Origin: an uncultured Ruminococcus sp.
Lineage (GTDB): Bacteria; Bacillota; Clostridia; Oscillospirales; CAG-272
Direction: 5' to 3'
Length of the DNA stretch: 11,078 nucleotides
Assembly (NCBI GenBank): GCA_902803255.1
Contig: CADCPG010000223.1
Coordinates: forward strand, 1-11,078
The notes under the pieces are model-generated. The model searched no databases. It worked only from the letters and a program-made list of their open reading frames with translations, and was not told the origin of the DNA. The position numbers were made by a program, and so were the translations under genes. Positions 1 through 8,557 of the stretch are shown here, one piece after another. The first letter of the stretch is position 1. Each line of letters starts with the position of its first letter.

Positions 1-2762
1 CCTTCGCATTCCGGGGCCCCGGTCTGCAGCGATTCCGTCGAGTCGGTGAACACGGCTGAAACCTTCCCGGCGCCGGGGTAAAAACTCAGCCCGGTCGTCT
101 GTTTCCCGCTGTCTGTCACGTCCGGAGCGGCCGTGCCGTTCCCGTGCAGGCGCACGGCGACTCCCTCTCCGTCCTCAGAGATCTTGAAGGCCGACACCTC
201 GGCTCCCGTTACCTTCAGTGCCGAAGCGCAGAGCGGCAGACTGCCGCCGTGCCGCGTCGCGGATACGGCAGGCAGCGGGTGGCGGAAATCAGACGAGAGG
301 GCAGGTGCCAGTTCACCGCGGACGCCCGCCGCGGCGACCCCTATGCGGAAGACGTGTATCCCGCGTTCGGGATACGGGTCGGGGTCGTACGTCCCGCGGA
401 TGAGGGTCACCTTCGTCTCGCCTCCGTTGCTGCGGAAACCGTAATTCCCGCCCGACATCAGGGCCAGGCATTCGCCGTCCTCATTTCTGTTCAGCGGGAC
501 GATATAAGACTGGCAGGGGAGGTCGTATCCGGCATCCGCGCGGGACAGTCTCCCCATCGGGACGTCGGTGACCGCCCGGCCAGACGTCGTGTACGCCGCC
601 GGGATCACGAACTCCAGCCTCGGGACGCTCGCGCCTTTTTCCGGCTTTTCGTCCCAGTCTGCCGTCACGGTGTACTCGAGCGTGCGCGAGCGCAGTCCGA
701 GGCGGACTTTCACGTCGAGCTTTGACCTGCCGAAGGCGATCGAATAGCGGAGCTCATCCGACAGACCGGAGCGTGAGATGCCGCCGAAGCGGACGGGGCA
801 GGTGCGGTTCAGGTCTTTTTTGTCTGTCGACTGCCCCTCGAGCCAGGCGGTCCTGCCGTGCGACGGCGGAGTTTCGCTGACGAGCCGGAAGTATCCTCCG
901 CCCGCGGAGAGCTCCTCCCCTTTGACAGAGAACGATTTCAGTGTCATGTCGCCGCCGTCGAAGACCGCCCGGAGGAGGCCGTTGTCGAGCACCCTGTCCG
1001 AATCAGGCGACTCTGTGAAGGAGTCGTTCCCCTCGTGGGGGGCGGTGAGATGTCCTTCGGGCCTGCGCCGGCGCAGGACGACGGTCGTGTATCCGAACGC
1101 CGGGACTTCAACGAAAACCTCGAGAGTGATGAATCTGTGCCCCCAGAACGATTCGCGCGCGCCCGACAGCGAAAAGGGAAGAGGCTCGCCGCTGCCGTCG
1201 CTCACCTCGCAGAGCGACGTGTCGTATCCGTAGTCCCATACCTGTACGGAAGCCGTTTCGGCGCGGTCGCGGGAGGTCGGATTGAATACGGTGAAGATGC
1301 GGGTGCTCCCGCTGCCGCGCTCGGCGGAGGGAAGGAGGTATCCGTGCGACTCGTTCTGCGCAAAGCCGGCTCCCGCGCCCTCGGAGGTCCCTCCGGCGTC
1401 GCCCCAGGTCTGTATCGGCGACGTATCGGTCATGTCGGAGATCGCCCTCATCGAAGCCGACGCTCCTGTGCCGATATACGCCATCGCCGTATCGAACTGC
1501 TTCATCGCGTACTCGCGGGACTCGAGCCTGCATGTGCCGGTGATGATGTCGTGGAAGTGCAGGGAGAGAATGTTCCGCCAGGCCTCGCCGTACATATCCG
1601 GCGAGCCGCCCTCCCCGCCGAAGACCCTGTTCATCGCCGAGAGGGACTCCGCCTCGAACATTCTCGCCTCGGCGGTCCGGTTCGCTGCCTTTATGCGCGA
1701 CTGCGAGGAGTAGCAGCCGGTGTAGAGGCAGTTGAGCTCGTGCTTTACCTCGGGCAGACTGCCGCTGATCTTTTCGGCCTCCGCGAAGAAGTCGCGGATC
1801 TTCCCGAACCTTATCGACGGGGTCAGCGGCCATGACGCGTACTCGGCGATCCGCTCTATGTCGCGCCTCGACGGTCCTCCGCCGTGGTCTCCCACTCCGT
1901 ATACGCAGAGGTGTGTCTTCATTCCCGTCTTTCCGCAGAAATCGGCGACGGTCTCGAACTTCTCGGGCGAAACGGAGACGCTGTACCAGTCGTACTCGCA
2001 AAGGTTTATCGTGCTCCTGCCCGACGGCGCGACGTACCTGTACAGCTCTTTTTCGTATCCGCGGCAGTGGTACATGTATTTAATGCCGGCGTCCGCGAGG
2101 ATCTCGGGCACATATGCCGAGTGGCCGAACGTGTCGGGCTCGAAGCACAGGTCGAAGTCGGAGCCGCTCAGACCGAGCAGCGGTATGAGGTATTTCCTCG
2201 CTTCGAGTATCTGCCTTGTCAGCGACTCGCCCGACGGCAGGTTCTTGTCGGGCTCCACCCACTCGGAGGCCGTGACCTCCCACTGACCGCTCTTTATCCG
2301 CTCTCTTATCTCGACGAGCATCGACGGACGGAAGAGCTCGACGATGCGGTAGAGAGACGCCTGCGACTGGGCGAAGGTGAAGGACGGGTACTCCTTCATG
2401 AAGTCGAGCACGGTGCGGAAGGTGTCGAGTGTCAGCGCGGCCGTCTCGTTGAAGCCCCATCTGTAGTTGATGTCGATATGCGCGTGAGCGCAGAAGATCT
2501 CCGAGTAGTCCTTCGCGACGGCAGACAGGGGCGCGAGGATGGCTTCGGCTTCCGCCGTGACGTCCGGCGTCACGGCGCCGCGCTCCTCTATCGCGCGGCA
2601 TACCGTTCCCGCCGCCCTGTTCATGAGTCTTTCATCGACGCGCCGGTCGTATTTCGAGAGTATGTCGAGATATGTGAGCTCCGACGCGATGCGCAGGGCA
2701 GCGGGTCCGCGGTCTCTGTTCCCGTTTATCAGATCGAGTTTTTCACGCAGATTCTTTTCCAT
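1..2762 (-). CDS. GH38 alpha-mannosidase, downstream tandem copy, C-terminus cut by window edge
   Basis: Translation from the ATG at 2762 stays open for 920 codons to the window edge. Compared with its upstream paralog (2808-5642), only about 25 C-terminal residues are missing. The family hydrolyses alpha-mannosides using a zinc ion. Visible GH38 landmarks are HAHID at 93-97, PDTFGHS at 209-215 with the expected nucleophile Asp210, GVGDHGGGPSRRD near 289-301, and LHFHD near 401-405. By analogy with Golgi mannosidase II the zinc ligands would be His95, Asp97, Asp210 and the His just before Asp in LHFHD. A beta-sandwich half follows from about residue 480. No signal peptide is seen, so it is probably cytoplasmic. 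A hand count gives 60% identity to the paralog over residues 1-100 and 77% over 101-200. Unlike the paralog it has Tyr100 and Arg101 in place of Trp-Met just after the HAHID motif. The family call is firm; the exact linkage specificity is not readable. Confidence 0.93.
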   Translation of the reverse strand, partial: MEKNLREKLDLINGNRDRGPAALRIASELTYLDILSKYDRRVDERLMNRAAGTVCRAIEERGAVTPDVTAEAEAILAPLSAVAKDYSEIFCAHAHIDINYRWGFNETAALTLDTFRTVLDFMKEYPSFTFAQSQASLYRIVELFRPSMLVEIRERIKSGQWEVTASEWVEPDKNLPSGESLTRQILEARKYLIPLLGLSGSDFDLCFEPDTFGHSAYVPEILADAGIKYMYHCRGYEKELYRYVAPSGRSTINLCEYDWYSVSVSPEKFETVADFCGKTGMKTHLCVYGVGDHGGGPSRRDIERIAEYASWPLTPSIRFGKIRDFFAEAEKISGSLPEVKHELNCLYTGCYSSQSRIKAANRTAEARMFEAESLSAMNRVFGGEGGSPDMYGEAWRNILSLHFHDIITGTCRLESREYAMKQFDTAMAYIGTGASASMRAISDMTDTSPIQTWGDAGGTSEGAGAGFAQNESHGYLLPSAERGSGSTRIFTVFNPTSRDRAETASVQVWDYGYDTSLCEVSDGSGEPLPFSLSGARESFWGHRFITLEVFVEVPAFGYTTVVLRRRRPEGHLTAPHEGNDSFTESPDSDRVLDNGLLRAVFDGGDMTLKSFSVKGEELSAGGGYFRLVSETPPSHGRTAWLEGQSTDKKDLNRTCPVRFGGISRSGLSDELRYSIAFGRSKLDVKVRLGLRSRTLEYTVTADWDEKPEKGASVPRLEFVIPAAYTTSGRAVTDVPMGRLSRADAGYDLPCQSYIVPLNRNEDGECLALMSGGNYGFRSNGGETKVTLIRGTYDPDPYPERGIHVFRIGVAAAGVRGELAPALSSDFRHPLPAVSATRHGGSLPLCASALKVTGAEVSAFKISEDGEGVAVRLHGNGTAAPDVTDSGKQTTGLSFYPGAGKVSAVFTDSTESLQTGAPECE

Positions 2763-2771
2763 GTTCCGGGT

Positions 2772-2777
2772 CCCTCC
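2772..2777 (-). promoter_or_regulatory. Ribosome binding site of downstream GH38 gene
   Basis: On the minus strand GGAGGG lies 9 nt before the ATG at 2762. It fixes that start and lies inside the 45-bp gap after the stop codon of the upstream mannosidase, which supports co-transcription. No hairpin followed by a T tract is seen in the gap. Confidence 0.75.
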
Positions 2778-2807
2778 GGCCTTCATTTTGAGTGATGTGC
2801 GGCGTCT

Positions 2808-5642
2808 TCAGGCTTTCTTCTCCGTCTTTATAACCGCGGTGGCGCAGGCGCACTCGCCGAGCCGGAAGCTGACGCTTCCGCCTCTGCATTCGGCGTCGCC
2901 GCGTTTTTCCGATTCGAGCGAATCGGTGAGCGCGGCGGACAGCTCTCCGGCTCCGGCCCAGAATCCGAGCTGCGCGCGCTTGTCTCCGCATTCGGTCATT
3001 CCGGAGTGCGCGGCTCCGTTCCCGTACAGGCGCACTGCGACTCCCTCTCCGTCCTCCGAGATCTTGAGGGCGGACACGGCGGCTCCTTCGACCGTGAGGG
3101 CGGAAGCCGAAAGCGGCAGCACTCCCGGATGTGACCTCGCCGACACCGCGCTGAGCGGGTGGCAGAAGCATGACGACAGTTCGGGCGCGAGAGCGCCGTC
3201 CGCGCCGGCGGCCGATATCCCTATCCGGATCTCGTGTATTCCGCGCTCGGGGTACGGGTCGGGATTGTATGCGCTGCGTATGAGGCTCACCTTGGCCGTC
3301 CCGCCGTCGAAGCGGTAGCCGTATTTGCAGTCCGTCATGAGCGCCAGGCATTCGCCTCCGTCCCCGGCGAGAGGGACGATATAGGACAGACACGGTATGT
3401 CGTGCGTGACCGCTTTTCTGACAAGACGCCCCATCGGCACGTCGGTCAGAACTTCGCCCCGGTCGGAGTATGCGACCGGCGCGACGAAGTCGAGCCTCGG
3501 GATCGACACGTCCTTTACCGGCTTTTCGTCCCAGTCGGCGGTCACGGCGAACTCGAGCGTGCGCGAGCCGCGGGGAAGGGAGACCTTCACGTCGATCTTC
3601 GAAGAACCGAATTCCGCGGTGTAGCGCAGCCCTGACGAGGTCTCTGTCGACGACATGCCGCGGAAGCGGACGTCGCACGAGAGGTTGATATTCGTTTCGG
3701 AGGCGGTGGGGCCGACGCGCCAGGCCGTCATCCCGTAGACCGGGTTTTCACTCGCCAGCCTGAAGTATCCTCCGCCGCGGACGAGCTCGCGGCCGCCCGC
3801 CGAGAACGACTTGAGGATCATCGTGCGGCTGTCGAATACGGCCCTGACTGTGCCGTTGTCGAGCACTTTGTCGTCGTCGTTTATGAATGCGTCGTTGTGT
3901 TCGTATGTACGCGGGATCCTCGTCACGAGGCCCTCGGGCTTTTTCTGCGAGAGAACGACGGTGGTGTAGCCGAACGGAGGCACGTCGACGGCTGCCTCGA
4001 GGCGGTTGAAGCGGTGCCCCCAGAACGACTCCTGACTGCCCGACAGGGTGAACGGAATCACTTCTCCCGAGCCGTCCCTCACCTCGCACAGCGACGTGTC
4101 GTACCCGTAGTCCCATACGGTGATGACCGCGTTCTCCCTCCGGCGGTACTGCGTCGGGTTGAAGACGGTGAAGATACGGGTGCTCCCGCTGCCGCGCTCG
4201 GCGGAGTGGAGGAGGTAGCCGCGCGCCGCGCTCTGGGCGAAACCGGCTCCGGCGCCCTCAGACGTACCGCCGGCGTCCGCCGGCGCGGGGATCCCCGACG
4301 TGTCGGTCATCGCCGAGATCCTTCTCATCGTCTCCGAGGCGACGGCCCCGACATGCGCCAGCGTGTCCTGGAACCTGCCCATGGCGAATTCCCTGGTCTC
4401 GACCGTTCCCGAGCCGGGGAGTATGTCGTGGAAGTGGTTGAACAGGATGTTGCGCCAGGCCCGGTCGAGGGCCGAGGGGGAGATGCCCTCCCCTCCGAAG
4501 ATGCGGTCCATCGCCGAGAGCGCCTCGGCCTCGAATATCCTCGCCTCGGAGATGCGGTTCGACATCTTGATCCTCGACTGTGTAGTATAGCATCCGGTGA
4601 AGAGGTAGTTGAGCTCGTGACCGATCTGCGGCAGGCCGTCTCTTATCTTCTCGGCCTCGGCGAAGAGATCCCTGATCCTTCCGAAGCGGATCGATGGGGT
4701 GAGAGGCCACGACGCGTACTCGAGGATGTTCTCGATGTCGCGCCTCGACGGTCCTCCCCCGTGGTCTCCGACTCCGTACACGCAAAGGTATGTCTTTATC
4801 CCGTATTTTCCGCAGAAATCTGGAAGGATCTCGAATTTTTCGGTCGTGACGGTGCCGTTGTACCAGGCGTATTCGCAGTAGTTGAGCGTCTTTTTCCCCG
4901 ACGGCGCGACGAACTCGTAGAGGCAGGGGAGGTCGTACCCCCGGCAGTGGTACATGTATCTCACGCCGGCGTCGGACAGGATCTCGGGCACGTATGCGGA
5001 ATGACCGAAAGTGTCGGGATCGAAGCAGAGGTCGAAATCCCGGTCAGACAGGCCGAGCAGCGGCCCGAGGTACTTGCGGGTCTCGAGGACCTGCCTCGTC
5101 ATCGACTCGCCGCTCGGCATGTTCTTGTCGGGCTCGACCCACTCGGCTGCGGTCACCTCCCACTGTCCGCTCCTTATCCTCTCCCTTATCTCGGGCAGGA
5201 GCGACGGGGCGAAGCGCTCGATTATCTCGTATACCGAGGCCTGCGACTGGGCGAAGGTGAATCCGGGATAATCGCGCATGAACCCGAGCACCGTCCGCAC
5301 CGTGTCGACGGTCAGCGCGGCGGTCTCGTTGTAGCCCCACATCCAGTTCATGTCGATGTGAGCGTGAGCGGTGAAGATCTCGGTGTAGTCCTTCGCGACG
5401 GGGCAGAGCGGGGCGAGCATATCCTCGGCCGCCTCCGCGTCGGCGCGCGTCACGGCGCCGCTGCAGTCGAGGGCACGGCAGATGTGCTCCGCGGCAGCTC
5501 CGAGGAGATCCCTGTCGACCCTCGAGTCGTACTTCGCGAGCGCGGCGAGGTAGGACAGCTCTGACGCTATGCGCAGCGCGAATCTCCCTCTCTCCCTGTT
5601 TTCGTTTATGTATTTCAGTTTTTCCGAAAGCGTTCTTTCCAT
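2808..5642 (-). CDS. GH38 alpha-mannosidase, complete upstream tandem copy
   Basis: A 944-residue protein with the layout expected for GH38: an N-terminal catalytic barrel (about 85-350), a helical middle region (about 355-445) and a long C-terminal beta-sandwich part (about 485-930). Key motifs are HAHIDMNW at 93-100, FDPDTFGHS at 207-215 (nucleophile Asp210), GVGDHGGGPSRRD at 290-302 and NHFHDILPG at 402-410. Predicted zinc ligands are His95, Asp97, Asp210 and His405. Trp100 matches the substrate-stacking tryptophan after the metal motif in Golgi mannosidase II. There is no signal peptide or membrane segment, so it likely acts in the cytoplasm on imported mannosides. GAGG 9 nt upstream supports the ATG at 5642. 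It lies 49 bp after the GDPD gene and 45 bp before its paralog, probably in one operon. A glycine/serine-rich stretch (about 457-470) is shared by both copies and may be an interdomain linker. Substrate linkage (alpha-1,2, 1,3 or 1,6) cannot be told. Confidence 0.95.
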   Translation of the reverse strand: MERTLSEKLKYINENRERGRFALRIASELSYLAALAKYDSRVDRDLLGAAAEHICRALDCSGAVTRADAEAAEDMLAPLCPVAKDYTEIFTAHAHIDMNWMWGYNETAALTVDTVRTVLGFMRDYPGFTFAQSQASVYEIIERFAPSLLPEIRERIRSGQWEVTAAEWVEPDKNMPSGESMTRQVLETRKYLGPLLGLSDRDFDLCFDPDTFGHSAYVPEILSDAGVRYMYHCRGYDLPCLYEFVAPSGKKTLNYCEYAWYNGTVTTEKFEILPDFCGKYGIKTYLCVYGVGDHGGGPSRRDIENILEYASWPLTPSIRFGRIRDLFAEAEKIRDGLPQIGHELNYLFTGCYTTQSRIKMSNRISEARIFEAEALSAMDRIFGGEGISPSALDRAWRNILFNHFHDILPGSGTVETREFAMGRFQDTLAHVGAVASETMRRISAMTDTSGIPAPADAGGTSEGAGAGFAQSAARGYLLHSAERGSGSTRIFTVFNPTQYRRRENAVITVWDYGYDTSLCEVRDGSGEVIPFTLSGSQESFWGHRFNRLEAAVDVPPFGYTTVVLSQKKPEGLVTRIPRTYEHNDAFINDDDKVLDNGTVRAVFDSRTMILKSFSAGGRELVRGGGYFRLASENPVYGMTAWRVGPTASETNINLSCDVRFRGMSSTETSSGLRYTAEFGSSKIDVKVSLPRGSRTLEFAVTADWDEKPVKDVSIPRLDFVAPVAYSDRGEVLTDVPMGRLVRKAVTHDIPCLSYIVPLAGDGGECLALMTDCKYGYRFDGGTAKVSLIRSAYNPDPYPERGIHEIRIGISAAGADGALAPELSSCFCHPLSAVSARSHPGVLPLSASALTVEGAAVSALKISEDGEGVAVRLYGNGAAHSGMTECGDKRAQLGFWAGAGELSAALTDSLESEKRGDAECRGGSVSFRLGECACATAVIKTEKKA

Positions 5643-5651
5643 CTTTTTTTA

Positions 5652-5655
5652 CCTC
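5652..5655 (-). promoter_or_regulatory. Ribosome binding site of upstream GH38 gene
   Basis: The minus strand reads AGCGAGGT then AAAAAAAG before the ATG at 5642. GAGG ends 9 nt before the start, and the A-rich spacer should keep the start region unstructured. Confidence 0.6.
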
Positions 5656-5657
5656 GC

Positions 5658-5675
5658 TGATCGTTCTTGATCGTT
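5658..5675. repeat. Two direct copies of TGATCGTT, 10 bp apart
   Basis: TGATCGTT occurs at 5658-5665 and again at 5668-5675, one helical turn apart, in the short gap between the GDPD and GH38 genes. A direct repeat on one helix face can be a protein-binding site, but the gap is only 49 bp and chance is quite possible. Confidence 0.3.
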
Positions 5676-5691
5676 TCAGGAGCCAGGAGGC

Positions 5692-8505
5692 TCAGCGGCG
5701 TTTTTTTCCTCTGCTGCGCGCAATGCACGGCGCAGCGAGAGCCAGAGACGCCGCGATCCCGGCGATATGTGCGGCCGACGAGCATCCGCCCGTGATCCCG
5801 TCTCCTCCTTCACCGGTCTTTGGAGTTCCGGCCTCGGCCGAGGTGACTCCGGCCGGGGTGATCTCGGCTGCGGTGACTTCGGCTGTCGTAACGGTATGTC
5901 CGGTCTCCACCGAGAGAAGTTCTGTGACCTTTGAGTATCTGTCGCCGGACGACGTTTGCGAGGTGTAGGTGAAGAAGACCTTTGCGGTTCCGGTCGAGCC
6001 CGAGAAGGTCCCGCTCCCGGCGTCGAAGGAGACGCCGGTCCCGCCGTCGTCGACTACCGTCATCACCGCCTTTTTCGTCACGTCGAGCTCGTTCCCCTTG
6101 TATGTCAGCGCATATACTCCGTACCTGCCGTCGTCGCCGGCTCTGACGTACAGTTCTTTAATGTATGAGGAAACCCAGTCGGAATAGTTGGTGGTGATGC
6201 CGCGCGTGCCGGCGACGAAATATCTGTCGAAGTCTGCCCGCTTGTTCACCGTCCAGATCCAGGTGGTGATGCCGCGGCAGAAGAGGGCGCCGGTGAGTTT
6301 CGGTCCGAGAGAGCCCGATGCGTAGCTCGGGCTGTATACCGAGGCGGTCGGCTGGAGGGTGTCGAGCAGCGTCGACATCGTGAATACCGGGTCGTTCTCG
6401 TTCGGCGATACGCTGCTGTTGAGCCAGGCGACCGATATGTCGGGCATGAGCCTGCGCAGTGCGACGAGAGGCTCGGTGTGGAAGGAGATCACTACGACCT
6501 GGCCGAGTATCCCGTACTCGTTTATCATGTCGGCCAGCGGCTTCGCTATGCTCGTCGAGGAGGGCTTGATCTCGATGACTATGTTCCGTCCCTTCTTTCC
6601 CCCGAATTCGTCGAAATAGTCGGAGAGCGAGGGGATCGGTTCGGGGGAGGCTCCCGCGTAGGAGTCGATCATGTATCTCGACAGCTGCTCGGCCGTCATT
6701 GCCGCGATCGCCCCGCTTCCGTCGGTGGTGCGGTCGATCGTCGAGTCGTGCATGACCATGAGCGAGCCGCCCTTTACAAGGTATATGTCGTTCTCGACCA
6801 TGTTCGCGCCGTATTCGAAGGCCTTGACGCAGCCCGCCAGCGAATTCTCCTGGGCCTGCGAAGGTATCCCGCGGTGCCCGATGACGTTGGGATACCGCGT
6901 CAGCGTATTGGCGGGATAGTATTTATCGAAGATCTCCGACGCCGCGGACGGTGAGGGAGTCACTATCCCGGAGAACCCTGAGTTGACGGCGGCGACGACC
7001 GACGCGTCGCTCCCGTCTGTCTCTGCCCAGCAGACGAGATACCTGTCCTGAAGATGTGCTACGGCCTCTGCCGAGCGGAAGCCTTCCGGCATGATGACGG
7101 CTCTGGCTTCGCACGATACGGCGGCGCGGCGGATCTCCTCGGCCGAGGCGTATCTGCCGTCCGGGCAGTCGTAGACGGCGTTGAGGTATCTCCATACCGA
7201 TCTCGCGGTCTTTATTGCCTCCGCGTCGCCGGAGAGTATGTATGCGTCGCGGAAGTCTCCCTCCTTCAGGGCGGCGGCGAGGGAGGCGGCGTCCGCGGCG
7301 TCGGTCCGGAACGCCGGGATGAACATGCCTTTGGTTTTCTTCATGAACTCGGCGAGCCCGACCGAGTCGGAGCCGAGCGTGACCCTGCCCGACTTCCAGC
7401 CGAACACGGCGACCTCCGGCGTGCCGTCCGCGAGAGCGGCGAGAGCCGCGCCGATGTCACTGCCCGCGGCCTCGGTTACGCGGACGGGCGTGAGCGCGAT
7501 GTGCGATGCGGGGAGCAGGACGCCGGCGTAGTTCCCGGGCATCGACGGTGCCTCGGCCTTGGAATCGGGATTTACCTTTACGCGGATGCCGTCGACCTTC
7601 ATCGTGACGCCCCTGACCTGCAGGCCCATGGCGCCCGAGTCGTAATACGTGTTGTCAAGCTTCAGTATTTCTTTGCCGTTTATCATGTATGACGTGTGCT
7701 TCCCGGCGAACTCGACGCGCACCGCGTTGAATGTTTCGTTGGACGAGGAGCAGGCGCCCTTGACGATGACGTTCCAGGCGTTCGACTCGTTGCGCTGCGC
7801 GATCTCGCTGCCGTTCGATGCGGAACTGTCGTAGCGCAGCGCCGCATGCATATACGGGTAATTGCTGTTCTGCACCCTGTACATCACCGAGCCCCAGCGG
7901 GAGGTCGCGCCGTTCGGGGAGTCGAGCAGGAGATCGGCCTCGACGATCGCGTCTCCGAAGACGTCGAGCCACTCGGGGAAGAGGACTCTTATATATCCGT
8001 CTCCCGAATTCGACGCGTTCAGCAGGAGCACCCCGGCCGCAGTATCGATGACTGTCTGCGTGCCGGCCGTCGACTGCACCGTGCGGAGGTCGCACTTCTC
8101 CGAGAAGTCCGTCTCCCAGAGGGTGTATTCCTTATCCCCGGCGGCCTTCGCGACGAGATATACCGTACGCTTCAGTGAGCCGCTCGACGCGGTGAGCGCG
8201 GTGACGCCGGGAGCGCCGGCGCTGACCGACGTGACAACCGCGCCGTCCTTCGTCCAGGTTATATCCTTTCCGGGGACGGGGTCGTCGCCGGCTGCGAACT
8301 GGACCTCGCACGACGCGAGATCGACCACCTCCCCCGCGTCGGCGCAGAGCGCGGGCGAGGAGAAAGTCGCGGTGCGGATGACGGCGGAGGATACGGTCCG
8401 GGACAGCGCCGGAGACGCGCCGTACAGCGCGGGGGCGAGCAGGGCGGCGGTCACCGTGAGCGCCGCCGCGATGCGCACGAGTCTTCTTCGGTTGAGAGAC
8501 ATCAT
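5692..8505 (-). CDS. Secreted, surface-anchored multidomain glycerophosphodiester phosphodiesterase family protein
   Basis: Starting at the ATG at 8505 gives 937 residues with a clear signal peptide (RRR at 6-8, then a hydrophobic stretch to about 30). An in-frame ATG at 8571 would put 22 polar residues before it and is less likely. Domains in order: a small Ig-like region (about 55-120), a concanavalin/LamG-like beta-sandwich (about 125-312), a region resembling a degenerate GDPD barrel (about 325-535), a full GDPD domain (about 540-785), another beta-rich module (about 785-865), a Thr/Ala/Glu linker (about 870-893), TPKTGE at 894-899, GGC at 906-908, a hydrophobic helix (about 912-930) and a basic RGKKRR end. 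GDPD active-site residues are all present: His544-Arg545, Glu571, Asp573, His586 and Glu645. GDPDs cleave glycerophosphodiesters to glycerol-3-phosphate and an alcohol; teichoic-acid or lipid-headgroup substrates are possible outside the cell. It is first in the probable operon with two alpha-mannosidases. The GDPD call is firm; the real substrate is unknown. Confidence 0.88.
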   Translation of the reverse strand: MMSLNRRRLVRIAAALTVTAALLAPALYGASPALSRTVSSAVIRTATFSSPALCADAGEVVDLASCEVQFAAGDDPVPGKDITWTKDGAVVTSVSAGAPGVTALTASSGSLKRTVYLVAKAAGDKEYTLWETDFSEKCDLRTVQSTAGTQTVIDTAAGVLLLNASNSGDGYIRVLFPEWLDVFGDAIVEADLLLDSPNGATSRWGSVMYRVQNSNYPYMHAALRYDSSASNGSEIAQRNESNAWNVIVKGACSSSNETFNAVRVEFAGKHTSYMINGKEILKLDNTYYDSGAMGLQVRGVTMKVDGIRVKVNPDSKAEAPSMPGNYAGVLLPASHIALTPVRVTEAAGSDIGAALAALADGTPEVAVFGWKSGRVTLGSDSVGLAEFMKKTKGMFIPAFRTDAADAASLAAALKEGDFRDAYILSGDAEAIKTARSVWRYLNAVYDCPDGRYASAEEIRRAAVSCEARAVIMPEGFRSAEAVAHLQDRYLVCWAETDGSDASVVAAVNSGFSGIVTPSPSAASEIFDKYYPANTLTRYPNVIGHRGIPSQAQENSLAGCVKAFEYGANMVENDIYLVKGGSLMVMHDSTIDRTTDGSGAIAAMTAEQLSRYMIDSYAGASPEPIPSLSDYFDEFGGKKGRNIVIEIKPSSTSIAKPLADMINEYGILGQVVVISFHTEPLVALRRLMPDISVAWLNSSVSPNENDPVFTMSTLLDTLQPTASVYSPSYASGSLGPKLTGALFCRGITTWIWTVNKRADFDRYFVAGTRGITTNYSDWVSSYIKELYVRAGDDGRYGVYALTYKGNELDVTKKAVMTVVDDGGTGVSFDAGSGTFSGSTGTAKVFFTYTSQTSSGDRYSKVTELLSVETGHTVTTAEVTAAEITPAGVTSAEAGTPKTGEGGDGITGGCSSAAHIAGIAASLALAAPCIARSRGKKRR

Positions 8506-8512
8506 TTCCTTT

Positions 8513-8518
8513 TCCTTT
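8513..8518 (-). promoter_or_regulatory. Ribosome binding site deciding the start of the GDPD gene
   Basis: AAAGGA on the minus strand ends 7 nt before the ATG at 8505. A second overlapping purine run (AAAGGAA) touches that ATG and would serve the neighbouring ATG at 8502 less well. No comparable site precedes the in-frame ATG at 8571, which itself lies between the putative -10 and -35 boxes. Confidence 0.6.
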
Positions 8519-8557
8519 CGCATGACGCCGGGACAGTCCCCGTGGCCATGGCAACCT

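Larger units (their letters stand above)
1..5642. repeat. Tandem gene duplication, unit about 2.88 kb
   Basis: The two GH38 genes start 2880 bp apart in the same orientation and can be aligned almost without gaps (one single-residue indel near residue 238 in the catalytic half). DNA similarity is patchy. The longest exact run I noticed is 30 bp (1300-1329 versus 4177-4206), in the segment encoding SGSTRIF. The proteins have diverged to roughly 60-77% in the N-terminal 200 residues, so the duplication is not recent, or the second copy was acquired from a relative. Confidence 0.85.

Noticed and set aside
3897..5564. 555-codon open frame on the plus strand opposite the complete mannosidase
   Set aside because: The minus-strand reading shows intact GH38 motifs along the whole stretch; the plus-strand product is Arg/Val/Glu-rich shadow sequence with no domain.
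5680..5693. GAGCC-AGGA-GGCTC hairpin at the end of the GDPD gene as a terminator
   Set aside because: Only a 5-bp stem, it overlaps the stop codon and has no following T tract on the minus strand; the downstream mannosidase is probably co-transcribed.
8530..8540. GGGACAGTCCC palindrome in the leader of the GDPD gene as an operator
   Set aside because: The arms are only 5 bp and such short palindromes are frequent by chance in GC-rich DNA.
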